Origin: Clostridia bacterium
GTDB lineage: Bacteria; Bacillota; Clostridia; Lachnospirales; Lachnospiraceae
Direction: 5' to 3'
NCBI GenBank assembly: GCA_910575625.1
Contig: CAJTFD010000001.1
Coordinates: forward strand, 62,001 to 126,000
DNA: 64,000 bases
The notes beneath the pieces were generated by a model, which had not been told where the DNA came from, did no database searches, and saw only the letters and a list, made by a program, of their open reading frames with translations. Both the position numbers and the translations under genes were made by a program. This document shows positions 26,128 to 34,528 of the stretch, piece by piece. The first letter of the stretch is position 1. Each line of letters opens with the position of its first letter.

Positions 26128-27024
26128 TCATCTCATGCAGCGGCTCAAGATCTCCTTCAGATCTTCGGGCGTAAATATATAATGGCTGTTACAGAAATGA
26201 CAGTTCAACTCCACATCCTTCCCCTCCTGGATCATCTCCTCGATCTCTTTTCTCCCGATACTGATCAATGCCTTCTCCACCCGCGCCCGCTCGCAGTTGC
26301 AGAAAAACCTGCAGAAAGTCGTCTCCAATAACTCCACATCCAATCCCGTCAGCACCGTCTCCAGCATCTGCCCCGGTGTAAGGCCCGCGTCCAGCATGGA
26401 GGTTACCGGCTTTAATCCGCGGATATTTTTTTCCAGCTGGGCGATCACCTCTTCCCGGGTGTCCGGCATCAGCTGGATGATGAATCCCCCAGCTTGGCGC
26501 ACCGTATTATCCCTATCCATCAGCACGCCCAAACCCACCGAAGAGGGAACCTGTTCGCTGGCCGCAAAATAATAGGTCAGGTCCTCCGCGATCTCGCCGG
26601 TCTGCAGTTCTGTCTGTCCCAGATAAGGCTCTTTCATCCCCAGATCCTTGATCACCTGCAGGCTCCCCGCGCCCACGGCCCTGGCCACATCCAGTTTACC
26701 CTGGGCATTGGCCGGGATGCACACGTTCGGCTCTCCCACATAACCTTTCACATTCCCATGGGCATCCGCCGTCACCGTGATCCCCTGCAGGGGCCCTTGA
26801 GCCTGGATCTTAAGAGTCAGCAGGTCCTTGTCCCCCTTCATCATCGCCCCCATCATCACGCCGGCCGTCAGGAGCCGTCCCAGGGCCGCTGTGGCCACCG
26901 GGCTGGTGTTATGCGCCTGCCGGGCGGCTTCTGTCAGATCTTTGGAGGCAGCGGCAAACGCCCGGATCTGCCCGTCCGCCGCCGTGCCTCTGACCACATG
27001 GTCTTGTCCATCCTTTCTCTCCAT
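26128..27024 (-). CDS. hslO: Redox-regulated chaperone Hsp33
   Basis: Hsp33 is a cytosolic holdase that is activated when its zinc centre is oxidised. The 298-residue sequence has the N-terminal substrate-binding domain (ATAALGRLLTAGVMMGAMMKG about 44-64) and the C-terminal zinc motif C-x-C ... C-x2-C (CNCERA at about 243-248; CHFCN at about 275-279). Length is standard. It follows the MATE gene by 41 bases, so they may share a transcript. It fits the anaerobe's oxidative-stress set together with rubrerythrin. Confidence 0.95.
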   Translation of the reverse strand: MERKDGQDHVVRGTAADGQIRAFAAASKDLTEAARQAHNTSPVATAALGRLLTAGVMMGAMMKGDKDLLTLKIQAQGPLQGITVTADAHGNVKGYVGEPNVCIPANAQGKLDVARAVGAGSLQVIKDLGMKEPYLGQTELQTGEIAEDLTYYFAASEQVPSSVGLGVLMDRDNTVRQAGGFIIQLMPDTREEVIAQLEKNIRGLKPVTSMLDAGLTPGQMLETVLTGLDVELLETTFCRFFCNCERARVEKALISIGRKEIEEMIQEGKDVELNCHFCNSHYIFTPEDLKEILSRCMR

Positions 27025-27065
27025 ATCCTTGATCCATCCTTTCTATGAGCAGCTCTATATCTGCT

Positions 27066-28424
27066 CTACATCTGCACGATCTTCTGCCTGTAGATCCTCC
27101 TGAACAGGATCGTCGTCAATACAAGGGAGACAAGCTCCGCGATAGGAAATGCCCACCACACATGATCCAAGCCCAGGACACGCGCCAGTATGTAAGCCGA
27201 CGGCAGGAGCACAAAGAGCTGTCTGGCCAGAGACACCCACAGACTGTAGATCCCATTCCCCAACGCCTGGAACACCGAGCCGATGATGATACAGTACCCG
27301 GCAAACAGAAAGCTCCAACAGATCCTCCGCAGAGCCGGGATCCCGATCGCCAGCATATCCTCCGAGGCATTGAAAAAGCCCAGGAGCGTGCCGGGGATCG
27401 CCATAAAGAGCGCCAGTCCGATCAACATCAGACAGACAGCCGTGATCACACTGAGCCGTATCGTCTCCACGATCCGTTTCTTATTGCGCGCACCGTAATT
27501 GTAAGCGATGATCGGCACCATCCCGTTATTCAGGCCGAACACCGGCATAAAGACAAAACTGTTCAATTTAAAGTATACGCCAAAGACAGCCGTGGCCGTG
27601 GGCGTAAACATCAATAGGATCTTATTGAACCCAAAGACCATCACCGAACCGATGGCCTGTACGATCGTGGTCGGAATGCCCACACTCAAGATCCTGCCCA
27701 GGATCTTCTTACTGGGACGGAAACCCTTCATATTGATATTGATCTCCGTATTCCATTTCACATTCATGAACATGGCCAGACACATAGCCACGATCTGCCC
27801 AAAGATCGTCGCCAGAGCCGCCCCGGCCACGCCCATCTTCGGAACGCCAAACAGACCAAAGATCAAAATAGGATCCATGACCAGGTTGATCAGCGCCCCG
27901 ATGCTCTGCGTGATCATCGTCAGCACTGTCCGCCCCGTAGATTGGAGCAGACGCTCCATCATCAACTGCATATACACACCGATACAGCAGACAGATATGA
28001 TCCGCATATAGGTCACCCCATAAGAACGGATCTGCTGATCCGATGTCTGTACCCGCAAAAAGAAATCCGCCATGCTTGTGGAAAACACTGCAAAGATCAC
28101 ATAACAGACCACCGCCAGAAAGATCCCGTTTCTCGCCGCCGCGTTGGCCCCCTCGAAATCTTTCTCCCCCAAGTTCCGTGACAACAGGGCATTCACACCC
28201 ACACAGGCTCCTGCAGCGATCGCGATCATCAGATTCTGCACTGGGAACACCAGAGAAACCGCCGTCAGGGCATTTTCATTGATCCGCGCTACGAAGATAC
28301 TGTCCACCACATTGTACAGGGCCTGTATCAGCATGGACAGCATCATAGGTAAGGCCATGCTAAAGAGCAGACGGGGGATAGGGACGACCCCCATCTTGTT
28401 TTCTTTTTGTACCGCTTCTCCCAT
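27066..28424 (-). CDS. MATE-family efflux transporter (second copy)
   Basis: This is a 12-span antiporter of about 452 residues. The MATE hallmarks include MLSMLIQALYNVVDSIFVARI in TM1 and GACVGVNALLSRNLGEKD in the TM2-3 region. The ATG at 28424 with AGGTGG at 7 bases is preferred to an upstream TTG. It is in front of hslO on the same strand. Its sequence is clearly different from the MATE pump at 5643, so they are not recent duplicates. The substrate is unknown. Confidence 0.9.
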   Translation of the reverse strand: MGEAVQKENKMGVVPIPRLLFSMALPMMLSMLIQALYNVVDSIFVARINENALTAVSLVFPVQNLMIAIAAGACVGVNALLSRNLGEKDFEGANAAARNGIFLAVVCYVIFAVFSTSMADFFLRVQTSDQQIRSYGVTYMRIISVCCIGVYMQLMMERLLQSTGRTVLTMITQSIGALINLVMDPILIFGLFGVPKMGVAGAALATIFGQIVAMCLAMFMNVKWNTEININMKGFRPSKKILGRILSVGIPTTIVQAIGSVMVFGFNKILLMFTPTATAVFGVYFKLNSFVFMPVFGLNNGMVPIIAYNYGARNKKRIVETIRLSVITAVCLMLIGLALFMAIPGTLLGFFNASEDMLAIGIPALRRICWSFLFAGYCIIIGSVFQALGNGIYSLWVSLARQLFVLLPSAYILARVLGLDHVWWAFPIAELVSLVLTTILFRRIYRQKIVQM

Positions 28425-28453
28425 CTTCAACCACCTTTCTTAAAGATTATGTG

Positions 28454-28491
28454 AAAAAATCGGATGTCCAACCCCTGGCTGGCCATCCGAT
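28454..28491 (-). terminator. Terminator of the methyltransferase gene
   Basis: ATCGGATG/CATCCGAT arms (28459-28466, 28484-28491) with an inner CCA/TGG pair are followed by six T on the minus strand. It separates the methyltransferase gene from the MATE-hslO genes. Confidence 0.8.
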
Positions 28492-28542
28492 AAATCCCTT
28501 TACTTCCATAGTGCTCCATTATAAAGGGATCTCACATGCCTG

Positions 28543-29307
28543 TCAATCCCTATTTTTTCCCGATTCCCGGGCAAGAACGTAGATCCGCTCGCTGTCCGGC
28601 CTGGGCAGCTCACGGGTAAATGCATCGTAGGCAGCCACAAATTCCATCCCCGCACGCGCTAAAAGCCTCTCCACTTCCTCAAGCGCGTACGCTCTCTGGA
28701 CATGCGTCTCCTCATGTTTGGTATAACGCCCGTCCTCCTCCCGCAGAAAAACGGCCAATGCATAGACATTCAGACGCTCCCCGGGATCGTACGAATTTTC
28801 CCAGATAAAACTGGCCTCCTCCCGGTCTTCCGCGATCGTACAGTCACCCAGGATGTTTTCATATTTATAGACCGTATTCAGGTCAAAGATGAAGACCCCG
28901 CCCGGATCCAGGTAGTTATTGACCAGCCGGAATACTTGGAGGAGATCCCCCGGCTCTGCGATATAATTCAGGGAATCACAGACGCAGACCACAGCCCGCA
29001 CAGTCCCGTACAGCTCAAACTCCCGCATATCCTGGAGCAGATACAGGATATCCTGACCGCTCTCGTCCCGCTTCTCCACAGCCGCCTGCAGCATCTCCGC
29101 GGACATATCCACCCCGATCATGTCATATCCGGCCTCAGACAACAGCTGGGTGATGCTGCCCGTGCCGCAGCCCAGCTCCAGGAGCAGGCCATCCGCGATA
29201 CCCTGCTCCCGTAAAAGGCCGCATATATATCCTGCCCACTCCCCATAGGGGATGTTGTCCATGAACAGATCATAGACCGCTGCAAAACTTCCGTATACCT
29301 CTCCCAA
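28543..29307 (-). CDS. Class I SAM-dependent methyltransferase
   Basis: The 254 residues have a clear SAM-binding motif I LLELGCGTGSITQLL (about 42-56), acidic motif II GVDMSAEML and a CVCDSLNYI region. This group is often annotated as a Methyltransf_25 domain protein; the substrate is unknown. The start appears to be TTG with AAGGAG 9 bases upstream. It stands alone, with its own terminator at 28454-28491 and the MITE-like element at 29341 upstream of its start. Confidence 0.88.
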   Translation of the reverse strand: MGEVYGSFAAVYDLFMDNIPYGEWAGYICGLLREQGIADGLLLELGCGTGSITQLLSEAGYDMIGVDMSAEMLQAAVEKRDESGQDILYLLQDMREFELYGTVRAVVCVCDSLNYIAEPGDLLQVFRLVNNYLDPGGVFIFDLNTVYKYENILGDCTIAEDREEASFIWENSYDPGERLNVYALAVFLREEDGRYTKHEETHVQRAYALEEVERLLARAGMEFVAAYDAFTRELPRPDSERIYVLARESGKNRD

Positions 29308-29340
29308 ATCCCCCTGCTCCTTTCACAAATGATCACTCTA

Positions 29341-29500
29341 GAGTGTGTCTGAAAACCGCTTTATGTCAACTGTAAGTCACAATTTGTGGAAGATCTGGCC
29401 CAAATGAGGAAGGCGTAGCGGGCTACGCTGACCGAAAGCGGGCCAGATCTTCCGCAAAGTGGGGCTTGCAGGTGGCGTGAATGGGTTTTCAGACACACTC
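29341..29500. mobile_element. MITE-like element, copy 2 (160 bp)
   Basis: It is homologous to 24313-24468 and flanked by TA. Its terminal inverted repeats are perfect over 17 bases (GAGTGTGTCTGAAAACC with its complement at the right end). Inner arms AAGATCTGGCCC and GGGCCAGATCTT also pair. The tip hairpin GGCGTAG-CGGG-CTACGCT (29412-29429) differs from copy 1 by a compensatory C-G to T-A change. No coding capacity. Confidence 0.85.
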
Positions 29501-29536
29501 TAGACTTATGCCCTGTTCCTGTGATATAGTGATGAT

Positions 29537-29956
29537 ATGAACAGAATGGATGACCCCGGACAGAAAAAGATCTTCCTGACCAGCCTCGCACTGGCCGCGG
29601 CCTTTGTGACGCTGGCTGGCATACTTACCGCCGCCCACATCACACTGCCGCCCTGCCTTTTTTTCAGGCTCACGGGTCTGTACTGCCCGGGCTGCGGCGG
29701 TACCCGCGCCTGTATCGCGCTGCTGCACGGGCACATCTTACAGTCCCTGATCTACCACCCCGTTGTCCTGTATGGTACAGCAATCTACACGGTCTATACA
29801 GCGTGCAACCTGCTCGCGCTCTTTACAAAGGGAAGACATTTTCCCCTGCGCGGCATGGCATACCGTGATATCTACCTCTATATCGCCGTGGGCCTGATCA
29901 TCGCCAACTGGATATTGAAAAATATCCTCCTGTGCGTCTGCCACCTGGCCATGTGA
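29537..29956 (+). CDS. DUF2752-family membrane protein
   Basis: This small membrane protein of 139 residues has no known activity. It has three hydrophobic segments (about 12-33, 70-92, 108-130). The family's hallmark CPGCGGTRACIAL (about 51-63) lies after the first segment, with the downstream HP pair (YHP). No clear Shine-Dalgarno is seen before the ATG, so the start could be the ATG three codons later. The MITE-like copy 2 ends 36 bases upstream and may carry or disrupt its promoter. Confidence 0.8.
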   Translation: MNRMDDPGQKKIFLTSLALAAAFVTLAGILTAAHITLPPCLFFRLTGLYCPGCGGTRACIALLHGHILQSLIYHPVVLYGTAIYTVYTACNLLALFTKGRHFPLRGMAYRDIYLYIAVGLIIANWILKNILLCVCHLAM

Positions 29957-29995
29957 TCCCGGTCTTATCCCTGACCGCGAAATCCCCATTTTGGA

Positions 29996-31204
29996 TCATT
30001 CTGCCAGCCCGAAAGCATCGTGCACGGCCTTGATGGCCCTCTCCCCGTCCGCCTCGTCGATCAGGACCGTGATCCGGATCTCGGATGTGGAGATCATATT
30101 GATGTTGATGTTGGCATTGTAGAGAGTCTCAAACATCTTCGCAGCCACGCCCGGGTTGCTCATCATGCCTGCCCCCACGATGGACAGTTTCGCGATCTTC
30201 GTCTCGCACTCCAGGCTGGAAAATGCCAGACGGGACTTATTCGCCTCCAGCGCGGACATCGCCTCGTCGATGTCCCCATCGTCGATCGTAAAGGAGATGT
30301 CCTTCGTGCCGTCACGGCCGATGGACTGTAAGATCACATCCACATTGATATTTTTCTTTGCCAGGCAGTCGAACACTTTAAACGCGATCCCCGGCTCATC
30401 CTTCAGCCCTACCACCGCGATCCGGTCTGCTTTTTTGTCCAACGCAACTCCACTCACCAACATTCTCTCCACGTCTGTATCCTCCTTCACCACAGTCCCT
30501 TCTACTTCATTCATGCTGGAACGCACCACCAGCGTCACGCCGTATTTCTTCGCCATCTCCACCGAACGATTGTGCAGCACGCCCGCTCCCAGTGTGGAGA
30601 GATCCAGCATCTCTTCGTATGTGATCTCTTTTAATTTCTTTGCCGTGGGCACCAGCCTGGGATCCGCTGTGTAAACGCCGTCCACATCTGTGTAGATCTC
30701 ACAGGCATCCGCCCGCAGGGCCGCCGCCAGGGCCACCGCCGTCGTGTCCGAACCGCCGCGCCCCAGGGTCGTATAGTCGTCGTATTTGTTGATCCCCTGG
30801 AAGCCGGTCACCACCACGATCTTCCCGTCCTCCAACTCCCTGTTGAGCCGGTCGGTGTCGATCCTCTTCAGGCGGGCATTCCCGTAGGCGCTCGTTGTAT
30901 GCATGGTCACCTGGAATGCATTCAGCGAGATCGCCGGTACGCCCAGGCTGTTCAAGGCCATGGCCATAAGCGCCACGGACATCTGCTCACCGATGGTAAA
31001 GAGCATATCCATCTCCCGCTTCGGGGGCCGGGACGTGATATCCTGCGCCATATCGATCAGTTCATCTGTATATTTACCCATGGCGGATAAAACGACCACC
31101 ACGTCATTTCCTTTTTTATGATCCTCGATGCAGCGTCTTGCCACATTGAAGATCCTCTCCTTGTTGGCGACGGACGTGCCGCCGAATTTCTTTACAACTA
31201 ACAT
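29996..31204 (-). CDS. lysC: Aspartate kinase
   Basis: This enzyme phosphorylates aspartate, the first step to lysine, threonine and methionine. Its 402 residues start with VKKFGGTSVAN (phosphate-binding loop) and include TLGRGGSDTTAVALAAAL (about 146-163). Two ACT domains at the C-terminus (about 265-400) bind feedback amino acids. GAGAAGGAG precedes the ATG. The gene follows apgM by 13 bases and an ACT-domain gene, so this is an aspartate-family operon. Confidence 0.96.
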   Translation of the reverse strand: MLVVKKFGGTSVANKERIFNVARRCIEDHKKGNDVVVVLSAMGKYTDELIDMAQDITSRPPKREMDMLFTIGEQMSVALMAMALNSLGVPAISLNAFQVTMHTTSAYGNARLKRIDTDRLNRELEDGKIVVVTGFQGINKYDDYTTLGRGGSDTTAVALAAALRADACEIYTDVDGVYTADPRLVPTAKKLKEITYEEMLDLSTLGAGVLHNRSVEMAKKYGVTLVVRSSMNEVEGTVVKEDTDVERMLVSGVALDKKADRIAVVGLKDEPGIAFKVFDCLAKKNINVDVILQSIGRDGTKDISFTIDDGDIDEAMSALEANKSRLAFSSLECETKIAKLSIVGAGMMSNPGVAAKMFETLYNANININMISTSEIRITVLIDEADGERAIKAVHDAFGLAE

Positions 31205-31217
31205 GCCACTCTCCTTC

Positions 31218-32423
31218 TCATTTTTCCTGAAACAAGCGTTCCATCATATCCCATCCGCAGCTGACCACGTTTTTGCTCTCCTCTGCCTCGTCCTCCTGGT
31301 ATCTCCACTGCCCGGCCTGGGGCGCGGTGCTGTCGTAGAGCAGGTAGGGCACCGGGGAGTCGGTGTGTGTCCGCAGGTGCACCGGCGTGGGGTGATCCGG
31401 CATGATCAGCATCCGGTGATCCAGCCCGGCCTGGGTGAGCCCCTCCTCCACCAGACGGATAACGCGCTGATCCAGGTACTCGATCGACTTCACCTTCCGC
31501 TCGGCGCTGCCCTGGTGACCCATCTCGTCCGGCGCCTCCACATGGATGTAGACGAAATCATAACCGTCCTCTGCCAGAGCCTTCACCGCCGCCTGAGCCT
31601 TTCCCTCATAGTTGGTATCCAGACCCCCGTTGGCTCCCTCCACCACTATGTTGTCCATGCCTGCGCCCACGGCGATGCCTTTTAAAAGATCCACGGCCGA
31701 GATCATCGCGCCCTTCTTCCCATGAGCTTCCTCGAAGGAGGACAGGGCCGGTTTTGTCCCTGCCCCCCAGAACCAGAAACTGTTGGCCGGATTTAAGCCC
31801 TTTGCCCTGCGCTCTTTGTTCAGGGGGTGCTCTTTCAGGATCTCGTAGCTGCGTTCCTGCATCTGCAGCAATCTTTTATCTTTTGGCAGATACGGTGTGA
31901 TCTGCTGCTCCAGCACGTCGTGGGGAGGCGTCAGATCGATCACTTTCCCGTTTTTCCAGATGAGGCAGTGTCTGTAACTCGTCCCCGCATAAAATTGATA
32001 CATCTCATCCGCCATCTCTTTTGTCACAGCATCCAATAATATCTTTGCATCCTCTGTGCTAATCTCGCTGGAGCTGTGGTCCAGGATCCTCTGCTGCTCA
32101 TAGGGCACATCTTCCTCGGTCAACGTGACCAGGTTACACCGGAGAGCCACATCTTTCTCCTCCATATCCACGCCGATGCTCAGGGCTTCCAGGGGGGAAC
32201 GCCCTGTGTAATACTGCTTGGGGTCATATCCCAGGACGGATAGATTTGCCGTGTCGCTGCCGGGCTTCATGCCCTCCGGTATGGTGCGCACCAAGCCCAC
32301 CTCCCCTTTTGCCGCCAGCGCATCTATCGCCGGTGTACTGGCATACGCCAGCGGGGTCTGGCCGCCCAGGGCCTCCACCGGATCGTCCGCCATGCCGTCC
32401 CCTAAGATCACTACATATTTCAT
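31218..32423 (-). CDS. ApgM-like alkaline-phosphatase-superfamily enzyme, probable homoserine kinase
   Basis: The protein belongs to the cofactor-independent phosphoglycerate mutase-like group of the alkaline phosphatase superfamily (401 residues). MKYVVILGDGMADDP holds the first metal Asp, GSDTANLSVLGYDP the catalytic Ser, and MPDHPTPV the later metal ligands. Members of this group next to threonine genes have been proposed, and in some species shown, to act as an alternative homoserine kinase. Its place between an ACT-domain gene and lysC favours that role over glycolysis here. ATG with AAGG-type site. Confidence 0.85.
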   Translation of the reverse strand: MKYVVILGDGMADDPVEALGGQTPLAYASTPAIDALAAKGEVGLVRTIPEGMKPGSDTANLSVLGYDPKQYYTGRSPLEALSIGVDMEEKDVALRCNLVTLTEEDVPYEQQRILDHSSSEISTEDAKILLDAVTKEMADEMYQFYAGTSYRHCLIWKNGKVIDLTPPHDVLEQQITPYLPKDKRLLQMQERSYEILKEHPLNKERRAKGLNPANSFWFWGAGTKPALSSFEEAHGKKGAMISAVDLLKGIAVGAGMDNIVVEGANGGLDTNYEGKAQAAVKALAEDGYDFVYIHVEAPDEMGHQGSAERKVKSIEYLDQRVIRLVEEGLTQAGLDHRMLIMPDHPTPVHLRTHTDSPVPYLLYDSTAPQAGQWRYQEDEAEESKNVVSCGWDMMERLFQEK

Positions 32424-32458
32424 CCTATTATGCCCCTTTCCTTATCCGCTTCCAAAAG

Positions 32459-32515
32459 CATGTCTGAAAATACTTTATGCACAGTTGTGCGCCGCATTTT
32501 TTCAAACACTCTCTA
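32459..32515. mobile_element. Decayed, shortened relative of the MITE-like element
   Basis: The left side (TGTCTGAAAA, then CTTTATG) matches the left end of the 29341 copy and the right side (TTTTTTCAAACACTCTCTA) resembles its right end, with the middle missing. A small hairpin GCAC-AGTT-GTGC is at its centre. It lies between the ACT-domain gene and apgM and supplies the last codons of the former. This is inference from short matches. Confidence 0.4.
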
Positions 32516-32954
32516 AGATCTTTACATAATGGATCCCCCGCCGCTGTTCGATGTCCTCCACCATGGCCGCGGCATCCCCGCTGCCCGGGAGGATATCCAC
32601 GCTCAGCGTGAGCATGGCGACGCCGTTGATCGGGATACTCTGATGGATCGTCAGGATATTCCCATGGAAGTGGGCGACCGTCGTCAGCACCTCCGACAGG
32701 ATCCCTGGCTCGTCATCCATCTGTATGATAAACGTGATGGTCTTCCCCCGTGTCTCTGCGTGGAAGGGGAAGATATCATCCTTGTATTTGTAAAAAGAAC
32801 TCCTGCTGATCCCCACCATCTCGGTAGCTTCCTGCACCGTCTCCGCCCGGCCGGAATCCAGCAGTTTCTTGGCCTCCACGACCAGTATCAGCACCTCCGG
32901 GACTGCTTTCTCCCGGACCACATAATATTTCTGGCGTTTCTTTGGATCTTCCAT
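32502..32954 (-). CDS. ACT-domain regulatory protein (PheB/UPF0735-like)
   Basis: The product has about 150 residues. An N-terminal helical segment with VQEATEMVGISRSSFYKYKDDIF resembles a small helix-turn-helix, and the C-terminal ACT domain (about 70-145, ETRGKTITFIIQMDDEPGIL split) probably binds an amino acid. Similar proteins are commonly found with homoserine/threonine genes and are thought to sense them. The ATG at 32954 has a GGA at the right distance; an ATG eight codons upstream lacks a site. The end of the frame (LESV-stop) lies in the element remnant. Confidence 0.85.
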   Translation of the reverse strand: MEDPKKRQKYYVVREKAVPEVLILVVEAKKLLDSGRAETVQEATEMVGISRSSFYKYKDDIFPFHAETRGKTITFIIQMDDEPGILSEVLTTVAHFHGNILTIHQSIPINGVAMLTLSVDILPGSGDAAAMVEDIEQRRGIHYVKILESV

Positions 32955-33069
32955 CTGCCGTCCATCCCTTTTGTCCATATCTGTTCGTATCTGAAATACA
33001 TCTGTTTTTCACCGAAAGCTATATTAGCACGATCCAACCTTTTTCGCAAGCCTTTTCTGCGCAAAAAAA

Positions 33070-33107
33070 CATTTGAAAAAGGACGCCGCCCATGCAGCGC
33101 CCTTTTT
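33070..33107 (-). terminator. Terminator of prfB
   Basis: An 11-bp stem (33076-33086 with 33097-33107; AAAAAGG-CGC type) and 10-nt loop, followed by T on the minus strand, 30 bases after the prfB stop. A/T symmetry allows weak use in the other direction. Confidence 0.75.
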
Positions 33108-33137
33108 ATACCCTTTCATACACAGGCATACTGGCCT

Positions 33138-34251
33138 CTATGACCGACTCGTGGCCAAGGATCTTAGATACGCATTGATGAACGGATCCAACTCACCGTC
33201 CAAGACCGCGTCCACATTGCCCACCTCATACCCTGTCCGATGATCCTTTACCATCGTGTAGGGCTGCATGACATACGAGCGGATCTGGTTTCCCCATCCA
33301 ATCTCCGCGACTTCCCCCCGGATGCCGGAGAGTTTCGCCTCGTTCTCCTGCTGTTTCAGCAGATAGAGCCTCGCCTTCAGCATCTGCATGGCTTTATCTT
33401 TATTCATATGCTGGGAACGCTCATTTTGACACTGCACCACGATCCCGGTGGGCAGGTGGGTGATCCGGATCGCTGACGAAGTCTTGTTGATGTGCTGACC
33501 GCCCGCGCCACTGGAGCGGTACGTGTCGATCCGCAGATCCTCGTCCCTGACCTCGATGTCGATATCCTCCTCGATGTCCGGCATCACGTCGCAGGATACG
33601 AAGGAAGTCTGGCGTTTGCCCGCCGCGTTGAACGGCGATATGCGCACCAGGCGGTGCACGCCTTTTTCCGATTTCAAATATCCGTAGGCGTTCTCGCCCC
33701 GCACTTCGAAGGTGACGGACTTGATGCCCGCCTCGTCCCCGTCCAGATAGTCCAGCATCTCCATGGAAAATCCCTTGCTCTCCCCCCAGCGGGTGAACAT
33801 CCGGTAGAGCATGCTGGCCCAGTCGCAGGCCTCCGTGCCCCCTGCGCCGGCGTGGAGCGTGACGATCGCGTTGTCCTGGTCGTACTCGCCGGAGAGCAGT
33901 GTCTTCATTCGGATCGCCTCAAATGAGGTCTGGAAATCCTCAAGCATCTCCTCAAGCTCCGGGACCACATCGGGATCTTGCTCCTCGTAGCCCATCTCCA
34001 GCAGGGTCTCCATGTCCTCCATCTGGCTTTTGAGCTTCTGGTATGTCTCCAGGTCGCTCTTCATGTATTTCAGGTCCCGCATCATCTCCTGGGAACGCTG
34101 GGGGTCGTCCCAGAAATCCGGCGCCTCCATCTCCCGCTCTAACTCCTCGATCCGTTTCTCCTTGTGGGCCAGGTCAAAGTGAATCCCTCACTTCTACCAG
34201 CGGCCCTGTGTAAGAATTTAAGATCGTCTTCATCTGATCCAATTCAACCAC
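33138..34251 (-). CDS. prfB: Peptide chain release factor 2 with programmed +1 frameshift
   Basis: RF2 reads UGA and UAA. The zero frame opens with (V)VELDQMKTILNSYTG and ends at CTT TGA C, the universal RF2 frameshift site. A GTGAGGG Shine-Dalgarno-like sequence lies a few bases before it. After a +1 shift the frame continues DLAHKEKRIEELEREMEAP to the stop at 33138. The GGQ motif (SSGAGGQHINKTS) and the SPF tripeptide of stop recognition (SPFNAAGKRQTSF) are present. GTG at 34251 with AAGGTG is preferred; ATG at 34272 would add seven residues. Total about 370 aa, the usual length. Low RF2 increases shifting, giving autoregulation. Confidence 0.95.
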
Positions 34252-34446
34252 AGTCTCACCTTCTTTCTTCATTCCTGCCCTTTAAGATAACATATTTTGC
34301 CTGTAAAAACAACTTACAAGTTATACAGAAAAATCGGGGATATGGGCGGTTTCTTCCAAGGATCGCATAGGAAACAGACTATAACGGATGCATCTGTCCA
34401 TGGATGTATGGCCGTAATATTTTATACTTTTTTTGCAAAATGTTTA

Positions 34447-34475
34447 TTGATTCTCTGTCTGGGATATGCTATCAT
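34447..34475 (+). promoter_or_regulatory. Promoter of the heptad-repeat coiled-coil gene
   Basis: TTGATT (34447-34452), 17 bases, TATCAT (34470-34475), 54 bases before the ATG. Confidence 0.6.
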
Positions 34476-34528
34476 CCCCTTATCAGGATCTAAAGACACA
34501 CTTTAAAAATGAGAGGAGGTGTGTACAT

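Noticed and set aside
32424..32501. Terminator splitting the ACT gene from apgM and lysC
   Set aside because: The small GCAC-AGTT-GTGC hairpin has no T-tract, so co-transcription remains likely; the sequence fits a decayed element better.
33138..34130. prfB as a truncated or broken gene
   Set aside because: The CTT TGA C frameshift site joins the upstream frame to the long frame; the product is full length.
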